Origin: Diphasiastrum complanatum
Taxonomy: Eukaryota; Streptophyta; Lycopodiopsida; Lycopodiales; Lycopodiaceae
Length of the DNA: 64,000 bases
Direction: 5' to 3'
Assembly: GCA_029204225.1 (NCBI GenBank)
Contig: MU831941.1
Span: 31,603 to 95,602, forward strand
The first letter of the stretch is position 1, and the number at the start of each line of letters is the position of its first letter. Below are positions 48,434-59,064 of the stretch, one piece after another. A program made the position numbers and the translations under genes. The notes under the pieces were generated by a model that did no database searches, was not told where the DNA came from, and saw only the letters and a list, made by a program, of their open reading frames with translations.

Positions 48434-49379
48434 TGACAAAGATGTTCGCGAACTCGAACATCTGGAGACACGAAACACGAAAAAGTTTCGTGAACACAAA
48501 AGTCAACAAAGACGAAGACAAACGGTTCTCGAACACAAACGGTTCACGAACACGAAGGATCCACGAACGAGATTCCTTCGCGGTCCAGCAAGAGAGAAAG
48601 GCAGACGAGGTAAGCGAAACCAATGGTGGAAATGAAACCCGTTCTGTCCTCGCGCTCCAAGGAGTACCACCAGAGATCATGCAAGTACCTAGAAGTATAG
48701 AGATCTGACCTGATGGCATGACATCAACAGATACTTCCTAGGTCATGGCTAATTGCCACTCTTGTAATTCCCCAATTAGTTGTAGATGTTTAATCACTCT
48801 AATCTTAGGTTTACATAGAGAGACCATACTTACTAGATAGTACTTGACATATATCATAACAGGATACACAGAGTGTAAGAGTAGAGACAAAAAGAAGTCT
48901 TATGCTAGTAAGCAATCAAGACGAACACAGACAGAAGCTCCGCCTGCGTGCGAGAAGATAATTCTATCTAGGATCAGAAGATCCAATTGTCTGCTAGTGA
49001 AGCGAGACTACTACTCGTGAGAGAATCGTGCTTCTCTCATGCCAACGCACTGCATGGATTCGCATGCAGTGCCCTGAAGAAATCAGAGAAAATCAATTTA
49101 GATTATTTTCTAGTTGTGTCTGATCTTGGATGTTGAATGCTTATGATGTTTATTTTCATGTCTGAGTTTTCTTGTTCCCTTTGAGTTCCGCACCTTGGTT
49201 GAAATTAAGTCGGATGCTATATTAATTTTATGAACGTAGATCAGTAGTAACTAACTACTCTCTAGAGGATTGTAGGAGTGTTTCAGCTGGCAGTGCCCAG
49301 CGAACGCATCTGAACTCCATCCGAATCTTGAAAGAGAGTCACGAATGTTTCGTGAATTTTTTTCTCACGATTCTCATCA
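48434..49379 (+). repeat. LTR with TTCnnGAA array
   Basis: 946 bp, TGACAAAG...CTCATCA tips. In its first 120 bp are four 8-base palindromes of form TTCnnGAA: TTCGCGAA 48,445, TTCGTGAA 48,487, TTCTCGAA 48,526, TTCACGAA 48,543, with extra CACGAA half-sites; a fifth lies at 49,349. TTCnnGAA is the core of heat-shock elements bound by HSF. A clear TATA box was not found. Long open frames on both strands here (48,411-48,719) follow from the repeats. Confidence 0.6.
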
Positions 49380-49393
49380 GTGGTATTGGAGCA
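49380..49393 (+). other. Worn primer binding site
   Basis: GTGGTATTGGAGCA resembles TGGTATCAGAGCA with two changes and lies directly after the LTR end, supporting a plus orientation. Confidence 0.55.
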
Positions 49394-49427
49394 ACGCACG
49401 ATTCCCAAAATTACCTATCAATACATG

Positions 49428-49962
49428 ATTAAGGTGACCAAATCTATAATGTCAAGTCAATTCTTTATTGATGGATGTTGAACTGCTTAAAGCACGATCA
49501 GTTACAGAATTACAATGACTAAGCCTATAGAGATATCCTTGTCTCTTTTTGAGTGCAAGAACTCCTGCTCTTATCAAGAATTCGATAGGAATCTGTCTAA
49601 AACTCTACCATATCCTAAATTTGTAATTTGACTGACCGACAAAATATTTGTCGTTATCAGTTTCGACATTCCATTCTGAAAATTCAGTCTGATAGTACCT
49701 TCACCTTTAATTTTGTGTGAGCTGTTGTCTCTAAGGTGAACAAACTTCTTGGTGTTGTAGGCCAAATAATCGATGAACCATCTTGATGGTTTGTCATGTG
49801 ATGTGTTGCTCTAGAATCGAGGAACCATCCCTCTGATTCTTCGACATGGTGATGGTTCACCATGAAGGCTTCATGCTCTTTGTTGTCTGTGACACTTTGC
49901 TTCGTGTTGACTGCATGGGCTTGCTGATCTCGCTGCTTCTTCTTCTTCTTGTTAAACTTCAA
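49428..49962 (-). pseudogene. Copia C protease and gag-pre-integrase
   Basis: Minus-strand words: NKKKKKQRDQQAHAVNTKQS, VNHHHVEESEGWFLDSRATH (protease, with the active D-S-G changed to D-S-R), TKKFVHLRDNSSHKIKGEGT, and WHYRFGHLN at the low end. The Gly to Arg change would kill the protease. Gag itself is not seen above 49,962. Confidence 0.85.
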
Positions 49963-50039
49963 GATTTGACAGTCCTAGATTTTGTGGTTCATCCTTGTCA
50001 TGTGCCAAATTCTAAACTAATAAAAATAACAATGAAGTA

Positions 50040-50529
50040 AATCTAGAAGCAAGAAAAGAACAAGACAATCATGAGAGCATGTCCATAGAAAGCTAGAAAC
50101 AATGAGATCATCATAGAATCACATTAGTAATGGAAAGAATAGTACAAATAATGAACATGAGAATTGATTCATGTGGATAGGGCACATGAGACCTAGCAAT
50201 GGAGATCCCTATGGCTCACATTCACAAGGAAGCAATAAGCTCTCACTTGCAAATGAGCCAAAAGATTTCCAAATTGATGTCTCTTGCCTAGTTATAGACA
50301 ATGCTCTCACTTAACTTAACTTAACTATCTTGAGTGATAGTTAGCCCTTGTTAAGTACTATTTAAACTACATTGGGCCCTTATTGGCCTATTATACTTAT
50401 TTATTACTTTGGAGGGCCTAAAGAGGGAACCACCTTGTTCTTAAGGCTAATAGCTCCTTTTGGGCCTACAAAGCTTACATTGGATATTATCTTGGATGTA
50501 TAAGCATGGATGTACTAATAGTACATGAC
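50040..50529 (-). repeat. LTR-like segment with polypurine tract
   Basis: On the minus strand AGGGGGAG (50,530-50,537) is followed by TGTCATGTACTATTAG, a standard LTR start. Just before the tract a DKNV-like end of a polyprotein can be read. The far border (~50,040) is a guess. AACTTAACTTAACTTAAC-like short repeats occur at ~50,311-50,327. Confidence 0.45.
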
Positions 50530-50539
50530 ACTCCCCCTA

Positions 50540-50959
50540 CTTAAACATTTTTGTCCTAAAAAATGAAGACACTTGTTTGATCAGCTTGATCGCCTTGGTT
50601 AAGTGGTCATGATTGAGAATGTGTCATCCAAGAAATTATTGCCTCATTACAAATTTAAAGTTTTCAGATTAAATCCCGGTTTGCTAGCTTCAGATTGTAA
50701 TTCTTGTTCCCATGAAAGAAAAATGATGGTCGAAGAAGCACCATATTGCTTGTTGGCAAACAATCTATATGGAATGGATAGAGTGCATCACCGCAATGTC
50801 ATCTTTTGTCCGCTTCCTTGACATCATAACAAATTGGATGATCTATCCAATTCCTTTAGGATCATCTTTTAGCATTGCATCTAGTTGTGCTGGTCTAAAG
50901 ATTTTTTCATGTTGTTTGATAGTTGCTTTGTCATTCAATCCAAATGATTTGACGATAAC
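50540..50959. other. Unassigned, probably retrotransposon DNA
   Basis: Short frames only; joins LTR-like DNA on the left to copia integrase on the right. Confidence 0.35.
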
Positions 50960-52165
50960 CATGAATTTTGCACTTGAATTGTGGAGATCCCACATGAAGG
51001 AATCATTATTGATGACTTCAACAAGTTCACTGTAGTATACTTTATACATACTAAATTCGAAGCTTTCAAGAAATTTGTTGAGTATACGAATTGGGCTGAG
51101 AAGCAGACATGCAATAAAATGAAGCAAATTTGCACAGATTGTGGAGGTGAGTACATTTCCAACAAATTCCAAGCTTATTGTACTGATTGAGGTATTATGC
51201 ACACGAAGATTGCATCTCACACACCTTAGCACAATGGAATGGCTGAACGAAGGAATCGTACACTGATGGAAGGCATGGTATATGATGGCTCATGCAAAGG
51301 CACCAAAACAATTGTAGGTAGAAGCAGTGGCTACATCAAAGTATTTTCAAAATTGTATTCTGAAATCTCGAATACCAGATAAAACTCCTCATGATATATG
51401 GTGGAAATCAAAGCCAAATCTTGCACATGTTTGGACATTTGGATGCGTAGGCATACCAGGTAAGCTGAAAAAGAAACTCGATGAAAAGACAGAACAAGGT
51501 TTTCTGGTAGGATTCGAGTTACATTTGTCATATTATCATGTTTATATACCCAAAACTGACAAGAGAAAAGTTGTGCGAGATGTTAGATTTGATGAGAAAA
51601 AATGCATAACAGACAATGATCTAATCGGCTATGAAATTTTCAAAAATTATTATCAACTACCAACGACAACAGAAGAAAAACAAGCAGAAGATGAAAAAAA
51701 ATCACCAAATTCAGATTGAGGTCAAGATCGAGTGCCTGACAAGCTCGAACCGCCAGTTCGAATTCCAGCAGAAAAGCTCGAATCAGAATCAAACTCAAAA
51801 CCTGCAGAATCGAACTCGAAACCATCTGTCAGAAGATCTGATAGACAACAAAAACGACCAGAAAGGTATGGTCAGGATGTTTATAATACAGTCATCGAAT
51901 TTTGTGGTTTCTTTGATGAACCTCAAACATTCGAGGAAGTTGTTGATGGACCAGATAAAGATCGTTGGATTCTAGCAATGGAGGACGAAATGTCATCCAT
52001 GTATAAGAACAATGTATGGACACTTGCACCAATACCTGATGGCAGAAAACCAGTCAAGTGCAAGTGGATCTACAAGATCAAAATAGGTCTTGATGGAGAA
52101 AACATCAGATACAAGACAAGGTTAGTTGCTAAAGGATTTTCACAGAAGTATGGAATTGATATGTA
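50960..52165 (+). pseudogene. Copia D integrase and start of RT
   Basis: Integrase core: IIDDFNKFTVVYF (first Asp), ICTDCGGEYISNKF (second Asp), NGMAERRNRTLMEG (Glu), all present but separated by stops or slips at 51,190, 51,228 and ~51,290. Then HVWTFGCVGIPGK, FLVGF and the Ser/Lys-rich linker. RT opens WILAMEDEMSSMYKNNVWTL and CKWIYKIKIGLDGENIRYK and ends KGFSQKYGIDM-stop at 52,164. The YVDD part and RNase H are gone, so the copy is 3'-truncated. Frames 51,327-51,719 and 51,732-52,166 are the longest intact pieces. Confidence 0.9.
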
Positions 52166-52412
52166 GTGGCCCATGATCTAAAAATTCATATCAAGCTTTG
52201 GATCCTCCAATGCATCCAATTGTCAACTTCTGATATAATCCGATACAGGGAGGAAAAGCTAAAGCATATAGATTTATGGTCATCAAGAACATTATATCCT
52301 ATTGATCCATGTTCATTGCAACATCCAGATTTTCATTCGGTGAGTCAATTAATAATCTATATGTGTCATGGCAAAAATGGCCTTTTGGGTTACGGTGAGA
52401 ATTTGATGCTCT
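52166..52412. other. Junction DNA
   Basis: No family recognised; marks the end of copia D and the start of the multi-exon pseudogene. Confidence 0.35.
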
Positions 52413-54104
52413 ATGGGAATGCACATTCAATGCAAAGAATACATTATTTGGATCACAAAGTTGAAAACTTGTTTGGCAGAAAATGAGATGTTCAAGAAGG
52501 AGATCCAAAGGTTGAAATCTTCTTTGCATCATTTTACAACTAGTAATGATGAGATAAAAACTGCATTTCAATCCATGTGTATCTCATATTTGTCTCTTGT
52601 CAAAGATATGGATGTGCTCAACAGAAAGGTCCGAAGCAACAAGAGGAAAATACTGGTAACCAAGGATATATGTGATCTATCATCAAAAGGAGGTTATAGA
52701 AAAAGATGAATCTTTGCATTCAAGTAAGTTATAGCCTATTTGGTATTGAATATTGTTTGAACATTTTGATTCATTCATAATCACTAGTTTTGTTATTTAT
52801 TAATTTCAACTTTTTGTTGATTTGCTTATTATGCTATTGTGAATACTATGAGTGTCCTAATTTCTACTGACATTTTCATGAATATTATGTTTGCAATGCA
52901 GATCAACATTGGTTGTTGAAGATCATTTGGCCGATGAGATTTCCATTGGAAACTCACGAAGTTCTATCGTGACTTCTAAATCTATGAAATCAATGTTAAA
53001 CAATAACAAAATGAAAAAGATTAAGGTTTCAGTTACTGATAGCATTATGAATGAAGTTGGAAAAATATTAGACACTACATTGGTTCAGGGGACATGTGAT
53101 TTTTCTAGCATCAGTAGAGAAGCATATGCAACAATGTTTAAGATGATACATGAGGCATTTGCACATGTAAGTATTAAAATGTTTCCAATCCCATGACCAT
53201 TTCATCTTAAAGAAAACAAGATATGTCAAACCAAGGTATGCAGACAATAGTTGGTAATCCATCTCATATCAATGAAGTGTATTGCTTGAAAGGAGAATGT
53301 CTAGCATAATTCCAACATCTTATTTATTAATATTAATCAGCTACTAACATTCATCATAAATTTTTATGGTATTACAAATGTGAATGTCAATAAAAAGTTG
53401 ATAGTTGTTCTCAAGTTAGATGAGTCTGAAATTATAAAAGGACAAAAAATGGAGAGAGTCAGTCTTACGATCATGAATGGAGCACTTTTGAATTCAGAAG
53501 ACTCAGAAGGCCTCAACTTCAATGTTCGATCAGAAAATGATATCTGGTGGTTGGCGGCATTTCAAGTATAGTAGTTCCTTCGCATAATCAATAGGGATAA
53601 TCATTTTAATATGGATTTCATTTGGGAAATCTTCTCTATGTTAATATTATGAGGCTAAATCATGTTTTTGTTTTCTCTTATAGGTGATGCAAGAAGACCA
53701 TGACATTCTCTCATGGATAGTGTTTAGAGTTAGCGCCATGGGATACATTGAACATACATTTTAATGTCTTCAGATCTCCTGCTAAATGCCATTCTATGTT
53801 GAAAGCGCCAATTCCAGGAATATTGAGTGGAACTCCCTCCATGTGATTTTTTATGGTGGCAAGGAGTACAGGAATATCAAGAGATCGAGAAGATCCTAAT
53901 TGGAAATCCGTACTACTGATTCCTTTTCAGAATGTTCATATCTGTACATTGCATGCAGAGGTGCATATAATAGAAAAAATAATATATCTTTACATCTTGT
54001 TTGCATGGAATTCCGAGCCAGAGGCATCTACGAAGGAAGCTATTTCCATATTAGAGGTTGTGCTGTCTAAAGCAGGCTTACATAAAGGCCACGTTAAAAT
54101 TTAA
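52413..54104 (+). pseudogene. Multi-exon gene of unknown family, broken
   Basis: Five coding blocks join through standard introns. Exon 1, 52,413-52,723: coiled-coil-like KTCLAENEMFKKEIQRLKS, with one TGA at 52,707. Exon 2, 52,901-53,168: VEDHLADEISIGNS, then DSIMNEVGKILDTTL. Exon 3, 53,340-53,568: LLTFIINFYGITNVNVNKK, SENDIWWLAAFQ. Exon 4 from 53,693: VMQEDHDILSWIVFRVSAMG, running into stops. The last block 53,870-54,104 has PFQNVHICTLHAEVHIIEKI, YLYILFAWNSEPE, LSKAGLHKGHVKI-stop. Exons 2-4 join in phase (donors GTAAGT, GTATAG; acceptors CAG, TAG). Late frames need two stops and a slip bypassed. I have a faint memory of similar repeat-associated plant proteins but cannot name the family. Confidence 0.55.
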
Positions 54105-54690
54105 AAAAAAAAGACGACAAACTATTAGGTAAAACAGAAAATATTCCATACAAGCTTCTTGTCCTAAGCGGAGCATATTCTGGTGACAGGTCCACTTTGT
54201 CATCAGTACAGTAGTATAGTAACAAACAACACAATGACAATAACAAAGCTGGAGATGGTAAACACTTGTTCGATCCTAGAGATAGAGATGGCGCTAAAAG
54301 CACTTGCTTGACCCTGGAGATAGAGATGGCATAGGCTTTGTTTCTAAAATGTCATCCCTAATTCAAAATTTTAGCGTTCCCAACTATTGGGAGAGAATAT
54401 TTCAGCATTTTGAAATTATACTTTAACTGTGGTTAAGCACCAGTGAAGTTTGATGTGACTAAACTAAGGTTTATTCATTTATATGAAAAATAGTGCGGGG
54501 AGATGTGTAAAGAAATTAGAAAATGATATTTTAATTACTTTATAGTTATTTTTTTCTCTCCTACAAGGCATTTCTTAGTGATCTTATCTTGAATATTGAT
54601 GATCGATGACATCTTCTAATTTTCTGAATAACCTCTAAATAGCGGCTTGCTGATGGATGTATGAAAAATGTTGAGAGGGATGATTTGATT
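54105..54690. other. Spacer or leader of the minus-strand element
   Basis: No gene. It lies where gag of the minus-strand element with the 54.82-kb primer site should be, but none is visible. Confidence 0.4.
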
Positions 54691-54691
54691 T

Positions 54692-54822
54692 GTTCTGATA
54701 TCACTGTATTAGTTTTAATTTTGTATGCTCTGATACCACTATAGTAGATTTAATTCCATATGCTCTGATACCACTGTAGCAAATTTAATTCTGTAAATTT
54801 AATTCTATATGCTCTAATACCA
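54692..54822 (-). repeat. Primer binding site repeated four times
   Basis: The complement of the tRNA-Met primer site occurs as GTTCTGATATCA 54,692, GCTCTGATACCA 54,727, GCTCTGATACCA 54,762 and GCTCTAATACCA 54,811. Spacing is 35, 35 and 49 bp; the last gap has an extra 14-bp duplication of AATTTAATTCTGTA. Each unit is followed by CTGTAGTA-like LTR-end sequence and TTTAATTC. The copy at 54,811 abuts the LTR. Confidence 0.92.
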
Positions 54823-54823
54823 C

Positions 54824-55805
54824 TGTAGTAAAAATAGTAATTATTCTTCCACAGAGAACACGATGAAAGTTTGAATAAATCAAACTAATAGCAATGTCTT
54901 CAATCGGGACTGTATCTGATCTATGTACTAATAGAACAGTGTTTGTCTGGATTGAATATGCGTGCCAAAATAATATGTGGAAGTAAGAGACAACTTAACA
55001 CAATCTAGACAGTAAGAAATTATTGATCAAAAACAAATTTTTATAACTCTGAATCTGATTCATCAATATACATCTCTTGTTGTCTTATTTCGTTGTTGTG
55101 TCTCTGATTTAGTGAGTTACAACAAGTAGTGCACATGTATTTGTATTGCTACAAGACAGGTCTTTTGGCCTTTTATTTATAGGTCTTTTGGCCTTTCAAT
55201 GCTGTAATAATAGACATCTAACCGTTTACGAGGGTTGATATTCAAATATTCCAAGGTCGATCAATTTCTGTTCACGAATTATTCGCGACAGTCTATCTCT
55301 TCGTCTCAGCTTCGTGTTTCACAAATTATTCGCGACACTAGTCTCTTCGTGACATTTTCATCTTTCGCGAATTGTTCGTGACAGATGACAATTCTTGAGC
55401 TTGAAGAAGAATCAGAATATTTCTCGAACTGTTCACGATAGATGAGCTTGGAGAGGAGTCCAGAAGATTTCGTGAATTGTTCGCGACAATTTCGTGACAT
55501 CTGAGGTTTGAACAAGAAACAGACTATTTGCGACAAGATTTTGTTCGTGAATCTTTTGAGCTTCAACAAGAAAGCCACGAGCTTCTACAAGAAACTGTTT
55601 CGCGAATCTTTTGAGTTGACTACAAGACAAATTTTGCGAATCCTTCGAGGTTGATCATGAATAAAAATGTTTCGAATTCGCGTTTTCTCATCCTTTGTCA
55701 AGTAACCTGCGCGCTTTGTTAGTAGAGTCAAGTTTTGTCTGATCAGTTGTTCTACATAATGTAAGTATGCACTGCAACGAGAGCAACACTTTACTATATC
55801 ACACA
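54824..55805 (-). repeat. LTR with TTCnnGAA array and TATA box
   Basis: About 982 bp on the minus strand, tips TGTGTGATATAG (55,805) and TTACTACA (54,824), next to a primer site. A minus-strand TATAAATA box lies at 55,174-55,181. Upstream of it, in U3, six TTCnnGAA palindromes occur in 336 bp (55,271, 55,364, 55,421, 55,469, 55,544, 55,599); four are followed by a third half-site in TTCnnGAAnnnTTC. The layout parallels heat-responsive copia LTRs such as Arabidopsis ONSEN. The outer border is inferred from tips only. Confidence 0.6.
55174..55181 (-). promoter_or_regulatory. TATA box of the LTR
   Basis: Minus strand TATAAATA, flanked on both sides by a copied GGTCTTTTGGCCTTT word. It lies 90 bp downstream of the TTCnnGAA array in transcription direction. 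Confidence 0.65.
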
Positions 55806-56049
55806 TTCGCATGCATGGATAGATTTAAAAAGACTCATTATTTGTGCAACCCAAAGTTAGTTCTTCGGTGAGTTCTGATTTGCAAAGTACTTTGTATTGC
55901 TAAAAAACATAATTGCATGCACCCTTACCATGTATTTATTTTGGCGATCTTCACGATTGGAAGAATATTTTATTATTCTTGACTATTGTTGCAGTTGTAT
56001 TGTGTAGGATGATGACTTGCACTTACATGACTATCAGAGAATTCGACCA
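55806..56049. other. Spacer
   Basis: No gene recognised; contains the left flank of the CACTA segment. Confidence 0.4.
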
Positions 56050-57110
56050 TATGTTGCCATGCAATTCGCAGGATTCAGACGTGTGAGCCATCACTTTCCT
56101 CGCATACACCAACCATGGACTTGCAAGAAGATATGTCCCAAGTAGATATAGTACACAAGGATGTGCCCTTCACAGCGCATGATCACGAGGGGGACATGGA
56201 TGACATGATGGATGCATTTTTCACAAACCCACCAGAGGCCACATTGACAAGGGAAGAAGAGATGATGTGTGGTTGGCACCCACTCCTTTGTATGAGGGTG
56301 GACAAATGTCAAAGTTGCCAGCTTGTTTGTTAATTTTGAACTTGCAAACTAAGTACGAGTGATCGAATGCGAGCGTCATGGAGTTGTTTGGGTAAGCTTG
56401 CAAGTTTCTTGTGTGTTATAGACAAATTGATCTCATCTCATTTTATTTTTTCATGTATTGTGAGAAACTATATATAACTAATTATATAAATATATATTTT
56501 GTGGTAGTTTGCTCAGAAAAATGTTGTCTCCAAATAACACCGTGGCAACGTCTCGACAAGATTACAAGAGTATTCATGCATGTCCCAATGATTGTATCTT
56601 ATATCGAGATGAGTTTGAGGAGGCAAGCATTTGTCCACACTATGAGAAACACCACTACAAGCCGTGATTTACAAGGAGCGACCATACCCGCCAAGGTGGT
56701 AAGACATTTTCCCAGGATACGCCACATGTTTAAGTGTAATTCCATCATGGAGCTAATGTCATGGCATTCGAGCAATCGTTCATCGGACAATACTGTGAGA
56801 ATCCTTGTCGATTCTCCAGCATGGAAGCACGTGGATGCTACTTGGCTTGAGTTTAGGGATGAGCCTTGCCATTTGTATTTGGGAATGGTGATGGATGGTG
56901 TGAATCCATGGTTGTTTTGTCTCAATGTAGGGCTCCAAACTAGTGGCTACAATGCATGTCCTGTTTGTGGTGAGTATTTGCAAGCATGTTACTCACAACA
57001 TCTATGAGAGATGGTTTATGAGGGCCACACTCGATACCTTCCACCCGGTCACCCTATGCATGATGGGCTTGTTGGTCAATGTCCTCATTTCATGAAGGTA
57101 AAATACATAT
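56050..57110 (+). pseudogene. CACTA (En/Spm) transposase, TNP2-type, decayed
   Basis: Plus strand fragments in correct TNP2 order: DDMMDAFFTNPPEA, PTPLYEGGQMSKLPA (56,279-56,325), YECSNASVMELFG, IHACPNDCILYRDEFEEASI (56,572-56,631), ICPHYEKHHYK, then after a slip AKVVRHFPRIRHMFKCNSIM, LMSWHSSNRSSDN, DSPAWKHVDATWLEF, HLYLGMVMDGVNPW, SGYNACPVCGE and TRYLPPGHPMHD. These are the Cys- and His-rich landmarks of CACTA transposases, which cut element ends carrying CACTA. At least four slips or stops. An intron (GTAG-type) may lie at ~56,395-56,510. Confidence 0.88.
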
Positions 57111-58289
57111 TTGGGCCAATTAATGGTACATGTCATTTATTTATCTTATAGTTGTTGGTTGATTCTGATGAATCCCCAAGATACTCAACCAGAGCTAACC
57201 AAGAGCACCTCTCACCTTAGACCGAGGAGGTCTCTGAGAAGATGAGACGAGCATAGACTGAGAGCCAAGAAGTACTAGTTAAGAATGACAAGCAAGTACT
57301 GTGTAAGCCTCATGTTGAATCCCGAAAGATGGAATGACCATGTAGGAACTAGTATTTCTAGGCTAATGTAATAAATGCAAGTAGACCCCTCTCTCTTAAA
57401 GAAAGTAGAGTCAGCCACCTTTTGATGGTGACCTCTAGTGGAAATGCCACTAGGATGCCACCTAAGGAACTCTCTTGTTTATTTAAGAGACTCACTCTTT
57501 GTATAAGGAAGCTTTTTCGAAATGTATCTACTCCAAATATCTTCCATGATTTTTTATGCATTCTTGAGCTCCTTGATCATTCTTGTTTAAAAGGGATGCT
57601 TAAATGATCTTGCCCTTCCATCCCCTTTGTGTGTGGTCGTGGAACTAGGGAGGACTAGATTTATTGCCTTCTTCCATTTATGTTTGTGGATTAATATAGG
57701 AATCAACATTATGGTAAACCATCTTGGATTGGATTGTGGTCTAGGTCTTGCAAATCTCTTGACAGTCCGTTTCTTGATGTTCTTGGCAGTCCAAGAATCA
57801 AAAAATGCATGTTTCTTGATCCTTGGGCTATCAATATGCTGTTAGATCAGTTTCTTGTACTTGTTTTGTGATTGATACAAGTGTAGATTAGTTTTAGGTG
57901 GTAATGATATGTTTCAATTTCATTTTTACAACAATACAGTAGAATTTCATGGCTATTCAACCACTCTACAAGTTGATTTCTTGGTTGAATGCATGATCTG
58001 CATGTTTGGCTTGAAAGCATGTGATTTCGGTTAAGGAGAGATGATTTTGAATGTCCTACTACAACGTTCATCAGTCTCTCTCTACCTGATTTTTTGGCTT
58101 TAAATAAAAAAGATAAACATACAAGAAGTGCCCAAGAAGATTGGTAACAGGTAGATCTATAAACAAGATACTAATAAAAATAATCTAGTAAACAGATTCT
58201 ACAGACAGAATCTGTCTACAATAGTTACTCTCTCTATATTTCTTCTAACAATAATATGAATTAAATGTATGTGCTTGTTTGTTAATATT
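57111..58289. other. Spacer or inserted DNA, no gene recognised
   Basis: Loss of CACTA homology after 57,110. Frames 57,358-57,561 and 57,627-57,845 have no family. Could be an insertion splitting the CACTA element. Confidence 0.35.
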
Positions 58290-58770
58290 GTAGGCAAGTG
58301 ATTGGCTTCAAATTTGGAGATCCAATAAAGACCTAGGGCGACTCCCTCCCAGCATGAAGAGGTTAACCTACTTTGTAAGTCTACCATAAACCCTTACGTT
58401 GAATATGATTTGTCATTATTATTGTTTTGAGTTTTTCATTTGCACAACGTAGAATAAAATGCTTCTTTGATATGATCACAAATTGGAATATTTATGCAAA
58501 AATCTCTCTTAGGGTGGTCTCCCACTCATGACGAGTATATGTATGCGTATGGCCATAGTAAGTAAGCATTAGTCGAGTTATTGGAGAGGCAAGGGTGCAG
58601 ATAAACTGGGCTGCTGCTCCTGAGGTATGATATTATCTTCTTTGCATTCGCTATTCTCGCACTCCCACCACATTTATCACAAGACAAGTTCATGTTTGTT
58701 GCGCATGCAGGAACAACAAGCCCCATCTGATAACCAGGACAAAGATGGATTGGATGAATCTACCTAGTGT
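58290..58770 (+). other. Possible 3' exons of the CACTA element
   Basis: The frame ASDWLQIWRSNKDLGRLPPS (from 58,297) and, after 58,515, a THDEYMYAYGH-like string look coding and follow acceptor-like TAG or CAG sites. They may belong to the CACTA transposase or accessory gene; weak. Confidence 0.25.
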
Positions 58771-59064
58771 TTTCACTCTATAGCTAGCTTATCCATGTGT
58801 ATAGATACTTATGTTTTTAGTTTTATCGTTTTGATTGTACATTTGTTAGTGTTTTAGAAGATGTAGTTTATGTATATTCTTGAACTTTGACTAATTATGT
58901 AATTGAATTATATTTGGTCTTGCACCATGTATGTATGTTTTTCTGTAAAGTGTTATTCACATGTCTTGAAACGTATTGCACCATGTATGTATGTTTATTT
59001 TGTTTTTTGTAAAGTGTTATTCACATGTCTTGAAACACATGGCATTTAATTTCCTTTTGTAATT

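Larger units (their letters stand above)
48418..49427 (+). mobile_element. LTR insertion inside copia C
   Basis: Copia C's gag-pre-integrase frame breaks here: it reads WHYRFGHLN down to 49,428 and resumes LARLRNQKHF below 48,417. The inserted ~1 kb is an LTR (48,434-49,379) plus ~48 bp with a worn primer site. It shows nested insertion: this element is younger than copia C. No clear target duplication was seen. Confidence 0.65.

Noticed and set aside
48411-48719. Three overlapping frames
   Set aside because: They lie in an LTR U3 made of repeated ACGAA words; not a gene.
54692-54822. tRNA gene fragments
   Set aside because: The words are complements of the 3' end of tRNA-Met only, next to an LTR, so they are primer sites; no cloverleaf can be drawn.
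54692-54822. CRISPR-like array (regular 35-bp spacing)
   Set aside because: Units are contiguous with no unique spacers, and the host is a plant.
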